This document shows, piece after piece, positions 63,103 to 64,000 of a stretch of 64,000 bases of DNA (position 1 is its first letter; each line of letters begins with the position of its first letter). Origin of the DNA: Chryseobacterium paridis. Lineage in GTDB: Bacteria > Bacteroidota > Bacteroidia > Flavobacteriales > Weeksellaceae. The notes under the pieces were generated by a model that ran no database searches, was not told the DNA's origin, and saw only the letters and a program-made list of their open reading frames with translations. Made by a program: the position numbers and the translations under genes. The stretch spans positions 496,001 to 560,000 of the forward strand of contig NZ_JAENHK010000001.1 in assembly GCF_016595215.1 (NCBI RefSeq), read 5' to 3'.

Positions 63103-63960
63103 ATGAAATGGACAGACGATAGAGGCGGAAACATAGAAGACCGTCGTGGTTCCGGAGGAAACGGAGGTATGATCGTAGGAGGAGGATTAGGAACACTTAT
63201 TATTGCTGCGATTGTCTTCTTTTTAGGAGGTGACCCATCCAGTATTTTAAGCTCAGGAAGCATGTCAGCTCCTAGTCAAACAGAGCAAAGAGAATTAAAT
63301 GCCGATGAGAAAAAGATCTATGAAATGGTAGATATGATGGATGGATGGAACACCATTACATGGACTGAAGTTTTCAAAGAAAATGGAATGACCTATACTC
63401 CACCTAAAATAGTTCTTTTTGAAAATACAACACAATCTGGTTGTGGTACAGCACAATCTGCAATGGGACCTTTTTACTGCCCGGCAGACCAGAAAGTTTA
63501 TATGGATATGAGCTTTTTCAATGAATTACAACAAAAGTTTGGAGCCAAAGTAACAGAGTTTACAGTTGCTTATGTTCTCGCACACGAAATAGGACATCAT
63601 GTACAGACTCTTTTAGGGACTACTCAAAAAGTGGATGCACTTAGAAGAAGCGGAAGATATTCTGAAGCAGATATGAATAGAGTTTCTGTAGCCACAGAAT
63701 TACAAGCTGATTTCTATGCGGGACTTTGGGCAAAAAAAACCAACGATAAAAAACATATTCTGGAACCCGGTGATATTGAATCCGCAATAGATGCTGCTGA
63801 AGCAGTTGGTGATGATAATATCCAAAAAAGAGCACAAGGCTATGTAAACCAGGAAAGTTTTACGCATGGTTCATCTGCTCAACGTAAAGAATGGTTCATG
63901 AAAGGATTTAATACCGGAGATATCCGACAAGGAGATACGTTCAATCAACTTTTGAAATAA
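63103..63960 (+). CDS. YpfJ-family neutral zinc metallopeptidase
   Basis: 285 residues. The N-terminus MKWTDDRGGNIEDRRGSGGN is the family signature, then a Gly-rich TM segment (about 23-43). The catalytic domain has the zinc motif H161-EIG-H165 in AYVLAHEIGHHVQTLLG, a third acidic ligand candidate E199 in ATELQADFYAGLW, and a probable disulfide pair C114/C126. It ends GDTFNQLLK as usual. Substrate unknown. It has its own promoter box and terminator. Confidence 0.94.
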   Translation: MKWTDDRGGNIEDRRGSGGNGGMIVGGGLGTLIIAAIVFFLGGDPSSILSSGSMSAPSQTEQRELNADEKKIYEMVDMMDGWNTITWTEVFKENGMTYTPPKIVLFENTTQSGCGTAQSAMGPFYCPADQKVYMDMSFFNELQQKFGAKVTEFTVAYVLAHEIGHHVQTLLGTTQKVDALRRSGRYSEADMNRVSVATELQADFYAGLWAKKTNDKKHILEPGDIESAIDAAEAVGDDNIQKRAQGYVNQESFTHGSSAQRKEWFMKGFNTGDIRQGDTFNQLLK

Positions 63961-63975
63961 GATATTCGATAAAAA

Positions 63976-64000
63976 ATCCCTGAAGAATTACTTCAGGGAT
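63976..64000 (+). terminator. Terminator hairpin at the window edge
   Basis: ATCCCTGAAG pairs with CTTCAGGGAT around AATTA. The expected T run would lie beyond base 64000 and cannot be seen. Confidence 0.75.

Noticed and set aside
1..64000. tRNA, rRNA, CRISPR array, transposase or integrase genes
   Set aside because: Looked for by eye in all intergenic gaps and both strands; nothing convincing was found.

Overview
The window looks like a chromosome segment of a flavobacterium of the Weeksellaceae, most likely Chryseobacterium or a close relative. The evidence is low GC, Bacteroidetes-type -7 boxes (TAnnTTTG) before many genes, type IX secretion (T9SS) sorting domains, the gliding lipoprotein GldH, an alternative complex III operon, type III glutamine synthetase and a GLPGLI-family protein. 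I saw no rRNA, tRNA, CRISPR array, transposase or integrase.

Layout. 1-1617 is the 3' part of a type III glutamine synthetase. 1758-9733 is a two-component system followed by a TolC/RND/membrane-fusion tripartite pump. 10038-10748 is an NlpC/P60 lipoprotein. 10914-17263 (minus) is the elongasome operon mreB-mreC-mreD-mrdA-rodA, with a Qnr-like pentapeptide-repeat gene downstream. 17506-21473 is the haem operon hemA-hemC-hemD-hemE. Next come a T9SS cargo gene, a 41-residue bacteriocin-like peptide gene, sufS, and prs-rplY. 25865-28568 is a FadL-type porin with an SGNH lipoprotein. 28845-34678 carries a RicT-like gene, gldH, a class A PBP and selO. 34754-35707 is a T9SS adhesin-like gene.

36097-44940 (minus) is the main accessory region. 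A T9SS-sorted beta-propeller-like protein, a 1,049-residue exported RHS-related protein, a 1,171-residue RHS-core protein with an unrecognised 243-residue tail, and a small lipoprotein are packed with gaps of 1-6 bases. This looks like a polymorphic-toxin-type locus. It is bounded by two same-orientation copies of the 3' end of a T9SS gene: the intact end at 35681-35718 and a relic at 45158-45195. That suggests an inserted or rearranged block, and it is the observation I would check first.

45261-46535 is a polytopic membrane protein and 46590-47126 a SPOR protein. 47312-55708 is the six-gene alternative complex III operon actABCDEF, which passes electrons from menaquinol to cytochrome c. The rest holds two exported proteins (one GLPGLI family), a two-domain lipoprotein abutting apt, a TPR membrane protein with ribH, an LTA-synthase-like sulfatase and a YpfJ-type zinc peptidase. 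The window ends inside the last terminator hairpin. Names come from reading motifs and recalling families. No search was run.
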